Shown here: one piece after another, positions 9,001 through 15,170 of the stretch | Layout: the number at the start of each line of letters is the position of its first letter | Numbering within the stretch: position 1 is the first letter of the stretch | Source of the DNA: Bacteroidales bacterium | GTDB lineage: Bacteria > Bacteroidota > Bacteroidia > Bacteroidales > UBA932 | Reading direction: 5' to 3' | DNA length: 23,501 nucleotides | Assembly (NCBI GenBank): GCA_017615445.1 | Contig: JAGAAD010000106.1 | Coordinates: 1-23,501 of the forward strand | Program-made: the position numbers and the translations under genes | The notes under the pieces: model-generated | Seen by the model: the letters and a program-made list of their open reading frames with translations, nothing else | The model's database searches: none | Told to the model about the DNA's origin: nothing

Positions 9001-9346
9001 CAAGCAGAGTGTCCAGAATGCCTCTTACGAGCAGAAAGACCCGAAGGTGGTCTACAAACTCGAGAGCTACAACCTCTTCGCGCAGATGCTCGAGTCGCTG
9101 AACCAGGACGTCCTTTCGTTCCTGCTCCGCGCCTACATCCCTCTGGGAGACGACCAGCCGAGGCGCGCCGTCCAGACGAAACCGGATATGTCCCGTATGC
9201 AAGCCCGTCACTCCGATCTGGTCACTAACGGCGAGCAGAAAGCGAATACCCCCGTGAAGGTGGACCAGAAGATCGGCCGCAACGATCCCTGCCCTTGCGG
9301 AAGCGGAAAGAAATACAAGAACTGCCACGGAAAAGGCATAGTGTAG
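6065..9346 (+). CDS. secA: Preprotein translocase ATPase SecA
   Basis: A 1,093-residue SecA, the motor that drives unfolded preproteins through SecYEG. Walker A MATGEGKT is at residues 192-199, the DEVDS motif II at 300-304, and the second nucleotide-binding half has TNMAGRGTDIKL and QLRGRSGRQGDPG motifs. The C-terminus has a zinc-binding SEC-C motif (DPCPCGSGKKYKNCHGK, last ~20 residues), which in other bacteria binds SecB or ribosomes. It is longer than the ~900-residue E. coli protein, mainly through an insertion after the IISGP motif (roughly residues 320-430), a known feature of Bacteroidota SecA. ATG 6065 is chosen because the protein then begins MALADIIKKLFG, as in relatives; the frame is open 37 codons further upstream, but that part covers the promoter. 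Confidence 0.98.
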   Translation: MALADIIKKLFGSKADRDYKAIKPILDKVLAAYENIDKLSDDELREHSAGLIRKMREVEAPFEGRLQWIREELDKDLPISEKVKLADESDKLIKDEDDAIEKGLNEILPEAFAIVKSTARRFAQNETITVTATDFDRDLAAQGKDFITIEGDKAIWQNHWVAGGNDLKWDMVHYDVQLVGGIALHQGKIAEMATGEGKTLVATLPVFLNALAGKGVHMVTVNDYLSKRDSEWMGPLYMFHGLSVDCIDKHQPNTKERKRAYDCDITFGTNNEFGFDYLRDNMATTEDDLVQRKHHFAIVDEVDSVLIDDARTPLIISGPVAQSQDDAQYMEFRPYVEKLYTAQRALVNQVLNEAKKKMAEGDEAEGGKLLLRAYKGLPKYQPLIKYLSEPGVKVVMQKSENYYMQDNEKEMPVVTDPLYFVINEVLHSINLTDKGQELLAQSVGDESFFVLPDVGTKTAEIEHSGLSVAERQAQKDALMEDFSLKSERVHTVSQLLKAYAMFEKDVDYVVMDEGGVKKVKIVDESTGRIMEGRRWSDGLHQAVEAKENVKVEAATQTFATITLQNYFRMYHKLAGMTGTAETEAGEFWSIYKLDVMVIPTNRPVLRNDMDDQIYKTKKAKYAAVIDKIVELSNAGRPVLVGTTDVETSELLSRMLKMRGIRHNVLNAKEHAREAEIVAQAGQSSTVTIATNMAGRGTDIKLSPEVKAAGGLAIIGTERHDSRRVDRQLRGRSGRQGDPGSSIFYISLEDKLMRLFGSERIASVVDKLGMQENEALESPMLSKAIENAQKKVEENNFGVRKNLIEYDDVMNYQREAIYSRRRNAIKGDKIEIDLQNMMVDTASVIVDSCDGYSYQDFEETVMARLSIDPGFDEEFYNKAKKDALVKALCDHMRECYQRRMDVMVEKLRPIIKQVYEKQGTMYQNIAIPISDGRKMMNLSVNLEKAYNSEGREVAKTLSRNIILFQIDDHWKNHLREMDDLKQSVQNASYEQKDPKVVYKLESYNLFAQMLESLNQDVLSFLLRAYIPLGDDQPRRAVQTKPDMSRMQARHSDLVTNGEQKANTPVKVDQKIGRNDPCPCGSGKKYKNCHGKGIV

Positions 9347-9375
9347 ATATATTAATCATTAAAAATACTTTGAAT

Positions 9376-9810
9376 ATGGATTTTCAGAAAGTAAAGAGCG
9401 CCGTTGAGCCGGAAGTCAGCGTCAACGACGTCAGCCGCATCAGCATCGGCACTATCATCAAGGGAGAAATCTCGTCGGATTGCGACATCCGCATAGACGG
9501 TAAGGTGGAAGGCAAGGTCTTCTCGAAAGGTAAGGTGGTCGTCGGCCCTCAGGCCCAGATCAACGGCGGTCTCGCTTGCCAGAACCTGGATTTCTGGGGC
9601 AAGATGAAGGGCGACATCTATGTCAAGGACCTTCTCACTCTCAAGGCAAAGGCTTCCATCGACGGAAATGTGCACGTGAACAAAGTGCAGATGGAAATGG
9701 GCGCCCTCCTGAACGGTACCTCACACATGATTTCTCCGGAAGAGTACGAGCAACTTATCGACAAGTTCGTTACCACCAAGCTTCCTGAGAAGCCCGCTGT
9801 GAAGAAATAA
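9376..9810 (+). CDS. Bactofilin (polymer-forming cytoskeletal protein)
   Basis: A 144-residue protein with the bactofilin domain (DUF583, PF04519) at about residues 22-120: repeated short beta-strand units such as GEISSDCDIRIDGKVEGKVF, KGKVVVGPQAQINGGL and LKAKASIDGNVHVNKVQME, which build a right-handed beta-helix that polymerises without nucleotide. Short tails at both ends are usual. Bactofilins scaffold envelope and cell-shape enzymes. ATG 9376 starts MDFQKVKSAVEPEVS; the frame is open upstream into secA, but those codons encode an unlikely lysine/arginine-rich stretch. It lies 29 bp behind secA, so co-transcription is likely. A weak TACTTTG stretch just before the ATG could be an extra promoter but does not match the consensus well. 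A terminator follows at 9829. Confidence 0.93.
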   Translation: MDFQKVKSAVEPEVSVNDVSRISIGTIIKGEISSDCDIRIDGKVEGKVFSKGKVVVGPQAQINGGLACQNLDFWGKMKGDIYVKDLLTLKAKASIDGNVHVNKVQMEMGALLNGTSHMISPEEYEQLIDKFVTTKLPEKPAVKK

Positions 9811-9828
9811 TTCTTCCCGTTAGCACAC

Positions 9829-9866
9829 AATCGGCGCCGATTTCCTTGATTTCGGCGCCGATTTTT
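9829..9866 (+). terminator. Rho-independent terminator of the secA-bactofilin unit
   Basis: A perfect 12-bp stem pairs 9829-9840 (AATCGGCGCCGA) with 9852-9863 (TCGGCGCCGATT) around an 11-base loop, followed by further T residues to 9866. Each arm is itself palindromic around GGCGCC. Confidence 0.75.
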
Positions 9867-9985
9867 ATGTTTTGGTGGTCTCCGGCGCTTTTTGGGGCTA
9901 TTTTGGCGCCGATTGGGGTGTTTTCGGGTGATTCGGCGCTATTTCGGGCCGTTTTGGCGCCACGTTCGGCGGTTGCCACTGGCGG
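9833..9985. repeat. Degenerate 51-bp tandem repeat, three units
   Basis: The hexamer GGCGCC/GGCGCT occurs at 9833, 9854, 9884, 9905, 9935 and 9956, with spacings 21, 30, 21, 30, 21. This gives three units of 51 bp (9833-9883, 9884-9934, 9935-9985). Units 1 and 2 agree at 21 of the first 31 bases and units 2 and 3 at 23 of the first 27; similarity fades in the second half. The first unit contains the bactofilin terminator; the last runs into the palindromic element beginning at 9967. Confidence 0.65.
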
Positions 9986-10081
9986 AACTCAGTCGCTTCG
10001 CTCCTTCGGCCCCTCCCACTTCGTGGGCCCCTCCCCCTACCCCTGTCCGGGGGTGGACAGGTCCGCCAGCGGCAACCGCCG
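9967..10081. repeat. 115-bp palindromic element with nested hairpins (REP/MITE-like)
   Basis: Twenty-base arms at 9967-9986 and 10062-10081 are inverted repeats with one mismatch, which becomes a G-U pair if the minus strand is transcribed. Between them lie a TCGCTTCGCTC motif (9993-10003), a hairpin CCCAC-TTC-GTGGG (10015-10027), and a 7-bp hairpin CCTGTCC/GGACAGG (10042-10048 with 10055-10061). It ends five bases from the mnmA stop codon. There is no T-run behind it in either direction, so it is not a simple intrinsic terminator. A related element is at 22899-23022. Confidence 0.6.
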
Positions 10082-10086
10082 CACCG

Positions 10087-11409
10087 CTATTCTATCACCG
10101 CTGACATCAGCAATTCGGGAGCCTCGGCGTCAATGGCGTTCGAGGCTTCTTCCGGCATCGCGTAGAAGGCGGCGAACTGGCCGGGGGTGACGCTGCGCTG
10201 GGGCTCGTCGAAGAGGACGAACAGGTTCGAGCAGCGGACGATAGCAGTTGCGATCTGAAGCGGCTGACGGTAGCGGAGGCGGATGCGGAAGCGACGCGTC
10301 CAACCGTCGGGCAACCCGGCGGCCAGCGGCCGCAGCCAGTGAAGGTCCGCCAGCGGGAAGCGCACGCACGAGCGGAAAAGGCCGGGATGCGATTCGCCCT
10401 CGCCCACATAGACACGGTTAGCCTGGACATCGGTCGCGATTACAAACAGCGGCTCGATGTGTCCGCCGATTGCGAGGCCCTTGCGCTGGCCGAGGGTGAA
10501 GAACTGTGCGCCTTCGTGCCGGCCGGCGATCACGCCCCAGGGGTTGGCCTTGTAACGAGTCTTTTTTATGTGCTTCTTGCCGCTGCGGTAAGTCTCGGTC
10601 TCGAAGACTAAGTCATTGTAGGTCAGAGGGGTAGACAGCTCGGTCAGTTCATCCTCCGATAGGCCTTCAATGCCGACAGCGCGGGCCTTGGAAAGCAGCG
10701 CGCGGTCTGTCTGGTATTTCTCCGAATCCTTATAATACTGTTCGTAGACTTCGACCACATCACCTTCGACGCTGGCGAGTTTCTGCTGGAGGAAAACCGG
10801 CAGATCGACCTTACCCACGAAGCAAATGCCCTGCGAGTCTTTGCGGTCGGCCGAAGGGAGGTCTGCTTCGGCGGCAAGGCGGCGCACCTCACTCTTGCAA
10901 AGATCGCCTATCGGGAAGACAGCCGCTTCCAGTTGCTCCTGATTGAGCTGGCAGAGGAAATAACTCTGATCCTTTCCGGGGTCCACGCCCTCCAGAAGGC
11001 TGAAGGAGCCGTCTTCGTTCTGACGCTTACGGCAGTAATGCCCGGTGGCTACGTGTGTTGCTCCCAGCGAACGCGCCTTCTCGAGAAAAGCGTCGAACTT
11101 AATCTCGCTGTTGCAGAGAACGTCCGGGTTAGGAGTGCGGCCAGCTTCGTATTCGGCGAACATATAGTCCACGACCCTCTGACGATACTGCTTGCTGAGG
11201 TCTACGAAATAGAAAGGTATGCGCAGTTTGCGGGCGACTAATTCTGCCACGAAGCGGTCTTCCTCCCACTCGCAGTCGCCGTGGAGCGTGCCCTCGGTGT
11301 CGTGCCAGTTCTGCATGAACATGGCAAAGACGTCGTAGCCCTGCTGCTTCAGAAGCAGAGCAGCAACGCTGGAGTCAACTCCTCCGGAAAGGCCTACGCA
11401 TATTTTCAT
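10087..11409 (-). CDS. mnmA: tRNA-specific 2-thiouridylase MnmA
   Basis: A 440-residue enzyme that makes the 2-thio group of uridine-34 in tRNA-Lys, -Glu and -Gln, using sulfur relayed from a persulfide donor. The ATP PP-loop SGGVDSS is at residues 8-14; the catalytic cysteines are Cys99 (NPDVLCNSEIKF) and Cys196 (GICFVG). The usual FTLGQRKGL motif is at about 304-312. Compared with the roughly 370-residue E. coli enzyme, an insertion of about 65-70 residues lies between the second cysteine region and the GQRKG motif (roughly residues 218-291), ending in a basic stretch (GKKHIKKTRYK). ATG 11409 is preferred over an upstream in-frame TTG at 11430 because the protein then starts MKICVGLSGG and the upstream codons overlap the -7 box. 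Confidence 0.95.
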   Translation of the reverse strand: MKICVGLSGGVDSSVAALLLKQQGYDVFAMFMQNWHDTEGTLHGDCEWEEDRFVAELVARKLRIPFYFVDLSKQYRQRVVDYMFAEYEAGRTPNPDVLCNSEIKFDAFLEKARSLGATHVATGHYCRKRQNEDGSFSLLEGVDPGKDQSYFLCQLNQEQLEAAVFPIGDLCKSEVRRLAAEADLPSADRKDSQGICFVGKVDLPVFLQQKLASVEGDVVEVYEQYYKDSEKYQTDRALLSKARAVGIEGLSEDELTELSTPLTYNDLVFETETYRSGKKHIKKTRYKANPWGVIAGRHEGAQFFTLGQRKGLAIGGHIEPLFVIATDVQANRVYVGEGESHPGLFRSCVRFPLADLHWLRPLAAGLPDGWTRRFRIRLRYRQPLQIATAIVRCSNLFVLFDEPQRSVTPGQFAAFYAMPEEASNAIDAEAPELLMSAVIE

Positions 11410-11416
11410 ACCGCTG

Positions 11417-11424
11417 CAAAGATA
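11417..11424 (-). promoter_or_regulatory. -7 box of mnmA
   Basis: TATCTTTG on the minus strand matches TAnnTTTG exactly and ends seven bases before the mnmA ATG, implying a leader of a few bases. No good -33 TTTG is present at the expected spacing. Confidence 0.55.
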
Positions 11425-11455
11425 GTCCAAATTATGATTTCTTGTAAGAAATATC

Positions 11456-11463
11456 TATATTTG
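11456..11463 (+). promoter_or_regulatory. -7 box of the cytidine deaminase gene
   Basis: TATATTTG is a perfect consensus -7 box; transcription would start near 11468, about 15 bases before the ATG at 11483. The -33 region is weak. Confidence 0.6.
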
Positions 11464-11482
11464 GGGTTACTAATCACTTATT

Positions 11483-11956
11483 ATGGCAGATAAAGAGATT
11501 AAAATCGCATTCCAGGAATTCAAATCTCTGGACGATCTCGAAGAGCAGGACAAAGAACTTGCGAAGGCCGCTATTTCCGCGATGCAAGGCTCCTACGCTC
11601 CCTATTCTCACTTCAATGTCGGAGCCGCTGTCCGTATGGAGAACGGCGTGATTGTGAAGGGCGCAAACCAGGAAAACGCCGCGTTCCCATCTGGCCTCTG
11701 CGCTGAGAGAACTGCCATGTTCGCAGCCGGCGCATCTTATCCGGACAAAGCGATGACGAGCATAGCCCTGGCCGGCGGAGTGATGGGGCGCATCTGCGCC
11801 ACTCCCGCGACTCCTTGCGGAGCCTGCCGCCAGGTGATGGCCCAGTATCAGGCCAAGGGCGGAAAGAAGATGTCCGTCATTATGGTCGGCGGCGACAAGA
11901 TCTGGAAATTCCACAGCGTGGATGATATTCTCCCGCTGATTTTCGATTCTATCTAA
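11483..11956 (+). CDS. cdd: Cytidine deaminase
   Basis: A 157-residue enzyme of the tetrameric cytidine deaminase type, converting cytidine and deoxycytidine to uridine and deoxyuridine in pyrimidine salvage. The zinc site is visible: Cys73-Ala-Glu75 (GLCAERTAMF, Glu75 the proton shuttle) and PCGAC at 111-115 with Cys112 and Cys115. The substrate-binding start SYAPYSHFNVGAAV is at 37-50. An N-terminal extension of about 30 residues (EFKSLDDLEEQDKELAKAA) is slightly longer than in B. subtilis Cdd. It is a single-gene unit, divergent from mnmA and convergent with the acyltransferase gene, whose stop lies only 12 bp away; no hairpin terminator is obvious there. Confidence 0.95.
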   Translation: MADKEIKIAFQEFKSLDDLEEQDKELAKAAISAMQGSYAPYSHFNVGAAVRMENGVIVKGANQENAAFPSGLCAERTAMFAAGASYPDKAMTSIALAGGVMGRICATPATPCGACRQVMAQYQAKGGKKMSVIMVGGDKIWKFHSVDDILPLIFDSI

Positions 11957-11968
11957 AAAGATTATCGA

Positions 11969-12814
11969 CTAGTCCTCGTAGAGTGAAGGCCAAGGGTTCT
12001 CGATGATACCTGCGGCCTTTTCCATTTCTGCGTGGGCCCTCAGGGCCATATCCTTAACGGCCTCTTTCCTGTTCAGGCTCTTGTCCGCAAAGATGGGTTC
12101 GAGTATCCTGATTGTGAACAGCGGAATCTGTTTCTTGCCGGTCAGGCGGAACAAGCCCTTACGCTCGCGGAAAGTGATGACGCACGGAACCACCGGGCAG
12201 CCCAGGTTGTAGGCCATAGTGAAGGTGCCTTTGTGGAAGGGCTTGATATACGTGTAGCAGTCCCAGCGGACAGCTTCCGGGAAGACGTGGATCCAATCTC
12301 CCTTTTCGTGGAAACTCTCGAATGCGGAGTTGAAGCCGCGCATTCCGGCGAGGCTCTCGGGCACGGGCACGCCGCCCATATAGCGGAGCATCCAGTAGAA
12401 GCCGGGATTATTAAGATGTTTTGCGTACACGGGCATGTGCATGCGGTAGTACCTGCGAACGGCGTGGAAAACCATCACGGCATCCTCGCGCCAGACGTGG
12501 TTGCAGACGGTCAGGGCGCCGCCCTTCAACTCCTTGCGGTACTTCCGGAGTATGTCGCGTCCCTCGATTCTGAGTCCAAGGCAAATGCGGTGATAGAGCG
12601 CAATCACCGTGCTCAGAAGAAGGGCGTTCAGAAACCTGTTGAATTTGTAGCCGAAGCTGTTGTCTATGTAGGGATAAGTTTCGTCGAACTGCCAGCGGCC
12701 CTGCGATGAATCCTGGACCTTGACCTCCACGAGTCTGGTGGTGGGATCGTCCGTGGGATAGTCTATTCCGATGTTCGGGATATAAACTCCTTCTTTGTGC
12801 TTGAACTCTTTCAT
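11969..12814 (-). CDS. PlsC-like 1-acylglycerol-3-phosphate acyltransferase family protein
   Basis: A 281-residue protein with the acyltransferase HX4D motif (NHVWRED, about residues 106-112), GGVPVPES as motif II-like, and FPEAVRW in place of the common FPEGTR motif III, followed by a CPVVPCVITF segment like motif IV. A hydrophobic stretch near 62-80 (ALLLSTVIALYHRICLGL) may anchor it in the inner membrane. The family transfers acyl groups to lysophosphatidic acid or other lipid acceptors. The altered motif III and the unusual 60-residue N-terminus mean the acceptor is uncertain; it could be a lipid other than a phospholipid precursor. It is transcribed alone, divergent from the SRP RNA, with a -7 box only five bases upstream of its ATG. 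Confidence 0.88.
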   Translation of the reverse strand: MKEFKHKEGVYIPNIGIDYPTDDPTTRLVEVKVQDSSQGRWQFDETYPYIDNSFGYKFNRFLNALLLSTVIALYHRICLGLRIEGRDILRKYRKELKGGALTVCNHVWREDAVMVFHAVRRYYRMHMPVYAKHLNNPGFYWMLRYMGGVPVPESLAGMRGFNSAFESFHEKGDWIHVFPEAVRWDCYTYIKPFHKGTFTMAYNLGCPVVPCVITFRERKGLFRLTGKKQIPLFTIRILEPIFADKSLNRKEAVKDMALRAHAEMEKAAGIIENPWPSLYED

Positions 12815-12819
12815 AAACG

Positions 12820-12827
12820 CAAATTTA
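12820..12827 (-). promoter_or_regulatory. -7 box of the acyltransferase gene
   Basis: TAAATTTG on the minus strand, an exact TAnnTTTG match, ends five bases before the ATG at 12814. The transcript would begin at or next to the start codon. Confidence 0.55.
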
Positions 12828-12838
12828 ATAAAAAGTTG

Positions 12839-12846
12839 TATATTTG
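12839..12846 (+). promoter_or_regulatory. -7 box of the SRP RNA gene
   Basis: TATATTTG, a perfect -7 match, sits five bases before the predicted 5' end of the SRP RNA at about 12851. No clear -33 TTTG is seen. Confidence 0.65.
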
Positions 12847-12850
12847 CGGC

Positions 12851-12950
12851 GGGGAAAGTCGTACACGACCAGCTCCCTCAAAACTCCCCCAGGGTCGGAA
12901 GGCAGCAAGGGTATGAGGTTGTAGCGGTGCGATGTACATAGCTTTCCCTT
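12851..12950 (+). ncRNA. ffs: Signal recognition particle RNA (4.5S-like, small bacterial type)
   Basis: A roughly 100-nt hairpin RNA. The conserved apical region is recognisable: CCCCCAGGGTCGGAAGGCAG at about 12887-12906, continuing CAAGGG, with the asymmetric internal loop that binds the Ffh M domain and the tetraloop-like tip. The ends pair: GGGAAAG (12852-12858) with CTTTCCC (12942-12948), followed by a run of seven T residues. It is the RNA part of the SRP that targets nascent membrane proteins. Exact ends are inferred from pairing. Confidence 0.9.
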
Positions 12951-12955
12951 TTTTT
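12942..12955 (+). terminator. 3' end and T-run of the SRP RNA
   Basis: The closing strand CTTTCCC of the terminal SRP stem is followed directly by seven T residues (12949-12955). The next gene begins at 12961, so any transcript of it from the ffs promoter must read through this site. Confidence 0.65.
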
Positions 12956-12960
12956 CGTTT

Positions 12961-14316
12961 ATGAAGTCAGATATCATAGTGATCGGCGCCGGGGCTTCCG
13001 GACTTATGGCTGCCTACGGTGCAGCGGAGACACTCGCCAAGGCAGGCAAAGAAACCAGCGTGACTCTTCTAGAGAAGATGCCGCGCCCGGCCCGCAAGAT
13101 TATGATCACGGGAAAAGGCCGCTGCAATTTCACCAATCTGAAAGACTGGAACGAGTTCAGCGCCCACATCCGCAGCAAGGCAAACTTCGTAAAACCCTCA
13201 TTCTATAACCTTACCCCTCAGGGAGTTATCGATCTGCTGGCGGCCTACGGAATGCCGTCGGTGGTGGAGCGCGGAGATCGCGCGTATCCGGAGTCGCACC
13301 ACGCTTCGGACGTGGTGGACGCGCTCGTGCGCCTGTGCAACTCGCAGGGCGTGAAGATCGAGACAGAGACGGAGGTCAGCGCGATCGCCGCCGCCGAAGG
13401 CGCGTTCAAGCTCTCGACCACGGACGGCCGCTCGTACTCCTGCAGCAAGCTGATAATAGCCACGGGCGGGCTGAGCTACCCGAGCACCGGCAGCACCGGC
13501 GACGGTCTTCGCTGGGCCGAGCAGACCGGGCATTCGATGGTCCCGACCTTCCCCTCGCTGACTGCGCTGGTCCCGCTGGGCTACAAGCAGACGGCGGACC
13601 GTGGGCTTCACATCGACCGCAGCACGCCGCTGGCCCCGCTGGGCGAGAAACTGTGCGGCATGCAGCTCAAGAACGTGGGCGTGCAGTTGCTGGTGGAGGG
13701 TTCGGTCGCCCAGGATGAATTCGGCGACGTGGACTTCACGGACGGCGGACTCGAGGGGCCGGTGGGTTTCCAGATCAGCCGCAAGGCCGTGAAATCGCTG
13801 ATAAACGGTTCGCGAGTGAGCGTCCTGCTCGACCTCAAGAGCGGCGTCGATTTGACCGAGCTCACCGCCCGGATCAAGGATCTCTGGAAGGAAGTCGACC
13901 ACGACCCGCGCAGCGCCAGGCTGCACGAAAAGGAGAAATGCCGTATTCTGCTGGGCAAGCTGATGCCGTGGGAGCTCATCCCCGCCTTCGTCGCCTGCAA
14001 TCCCGGCATCATGACTCTTGAGCGCCGCGGCCGCACGGACACCAAAGTCTGGGTGAACCTGGTCAGCATCGCCAAGGCGCTGAAAGAGTGGAAGTTCGAC
14101 ATCGCCGGCTATGTGGGCTACGAGCGCTGTGTCATCACCGCCGGCGGCGTCAGCACGGACGATGTGATCGCCAAGACGCTCGAATCACGCGTCGTTCCCG
14201 GGCTTTATTTCTGCGGCGAGGTCCTCGATATGGACTGCGACACCGGCGGCTACAATCTTCAGGCCGCCTTCTGCACCGGATATTTAGCCGGAATCAGCGC
14301 AGCGAAAGCGCTCTAG
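12961..14316 (+). CDS. NAD(P)/FAD-dependent oxidoreductase, HI0933/YhiN family
   Basis: A 451-residue flavoprotein. The N-terminal dinucleotide-binding motif is IIVIGAGASGLMAAYGAA (residues 5-22). Family markers follow: KIMITGKGRCNFTN (46-59), ATGGLSYPSTGSTGDG (around 167-182), and at the C-terminus VITAGGVSTDDV and GLYFCGEVLDMDCDTGGYNLQ (around 418-438), which close the FAD site. This family (PF03486) is widely conserved, with no firmly assigned substrate; in some bacteria relatives are annotated as aminoacetone oxidase. It starts six bases after the T-run of the SRP RNA, with no consensus promoter of its own in the gap. Its TAG stop shares the palindrome CTAG (14313-14316) with the stop of the convergent exonuclease gene. 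Confidence 0.93.
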   Translation: MKSDIIVIGAGASGLMAAYGAAETLAKAGKETSVTLLEKMPRPARKIMITGKGRCNFTNLKDWNEFSAHIRSKANFVKPSFYNLTPQGVIDLLAAYGMPSVVERGDRAYPESHHASDVVDALVRLCNSQGVKIETETEVSAIAAAEGAFKLSTTDGRSYSCSKLIIATGGLSYPSTGSTGDGLRWAEQTGHSMVPTFPSLTALVPLGYKQTADRGLHIDRSTPLAPLGEKLCGMQLKNVGVQLLVEGSVAQDEFGDVDFTDGGLEGPVGFQISRKAVKSLINGSRVSVLLDLKSGVDLTELTARIKDLWKEVDHDPRSARLHEKEKCRILLGKLMPWELIPAFVACNPGIMTLERRGRTDTKVWVNLVSIAKALKEWKFDIAGYVGYERCVITAGGVSTDDVIAKTLESRVVPGLYFCGEVLDMDCDTGGYNLQAAFCTGYLAGISAAKAL

Positions 14317-15158
14317 AACAGGCTGCCGCCCATGGTGGATTTAGCTGCGAGTCTCTCGCGGCTAAACTTTTCTTTCAGGCGGGCGAACTGCTTTTTGGTG
14401 TCCAGAGTGAAACTGCCGTCCTGGATCCAGGTGAAGTATGAGGGATCGGTCTGATAGACCTGACGTGCGGTTTTGCCTTTGTGCTTTCCGAAATTCACTA
14501 CTTCTTCGCCGGCGTCGTTATAGATTAGATGCCCGGCAAAATCCACATATTTCTTTCCGACGAAAGCGGCGAGGCTGTCTATATCGTTCTTGAGAGTTTC
14601 GGGGTAACGGTCCAGCTGGCCCTTCAGCACTTCGTAGGTGGCGATTGTGTCCGCCTCTGCGGTGTGGGCATTGTCGAAATCCTCGCCTCCGCAATAGAAG
14701 CGGTACGCTGCGCGAAGATTCCTGGGCTCCATCGCGTGGAAGATGTTCTGCACATCCACCATCTTCGGGCTGTGGAGATCCACATCCAGGTGCTTTCCTG
14801 CAAGCTCGGCCCTTTCAAACTCCTCGGCCAGCATCGGCAGATCGAACTTAGCGGAGTTGAAGCCGGCGAGGTCTGAGTCCTTGAGCCACTCGGCCACTTC
14901 GTCCGCCACTTCGTAGAAGGTGGGGCAGTCCACGAGCATGTCGTCCGTGATTCCGTTCACCTTCGAGGCCTGCGGGTCGATCGGGCGCTGGCGCTTGTTC
15001 GCATAGTCCCAAGGCTTGATCTTCCAGGTTTTGATGCGCTGCTCGCCGCCGGGGAAGACCTTCACGAAACTGAGTTCGATGATGCTGTCGTTAGGGATGT
15101 TTAGCCCCGTGCTCTCGATGTCGAAGAAAAGCAGGGGCCTCTGGAGGTTCAGTTCCAT
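14313..15158 (-). CDS. 3'-5' exonuclease, DEDDh (DnaQ/RNase T) superfamily, with ExoX-like C-terminal domain
   Basis: A 281-residue nuclease. All DEDDh residues are visible: Asp13 and Glu15 (FFDIESTGL), Asp106 (GFNSAKFD), His165 and Asp170 (HTAEAD). After the nuclease domain, about residues 215-250 (VNFGKHKGKTARQVYQTDPSYF) form a small domain found at the C-terminus of exodeoxyribonuclease X-like proteins. The last residues are a basic linker and MGGSLF. It lies 12 bp downstream of dnaN in the same direction, so it is probably co-transcribed with the sliding clamp, pointing to proofreading or repair of DNA 3' ends. It may be the replicative proofreader or a repair nuclease; sequence alone does not decide. 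Confidence 0.9.
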   Translation of the reverse strand: MELNLQRPLLFFDIESTGLNIPNDSIIELSFVKVFPGGEQRIKTWKIKPWDYANKRQRPIDPQASKVNGITDDMLVDCPTFYEVADEVAEWLKDSDLAGFNSAKFDLPMLAEEFERAELAGKHLDVDLHSPKMVDVQNIFHAMEPRNLRAAYRFYCGGEDFDNAHTAEADTIATYEVLKGQLDRYPETLKNDIDSLAAFVGKKYVDFAGHLIYNDAGEEVVNFGKHKGKTARQVYQTDPSYFTWIQDGSFTLDTKKQFARLKEKFSRERLAAKSTMGGSLF

Positions 15159-15170
15159 GGGCTAAACTGT

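Noticed and set aside
9770..9979. 69-codon minus-strand frame with a 17-residue repeat
   Set aside because: The repeat reflects the 51-bp DNA periodicity; the frame runs into the end of bactofilin and has no supporting start signal, so it was kept only as a DNA repeat.
9967..10081. Palindrome as a simple intrinsic terminator of mnmA
   Set aside because: It lies right behind the mnmA stop, but no T-run follows on the minus strand and the arms are separated by about 75 bases holding other hairpins.
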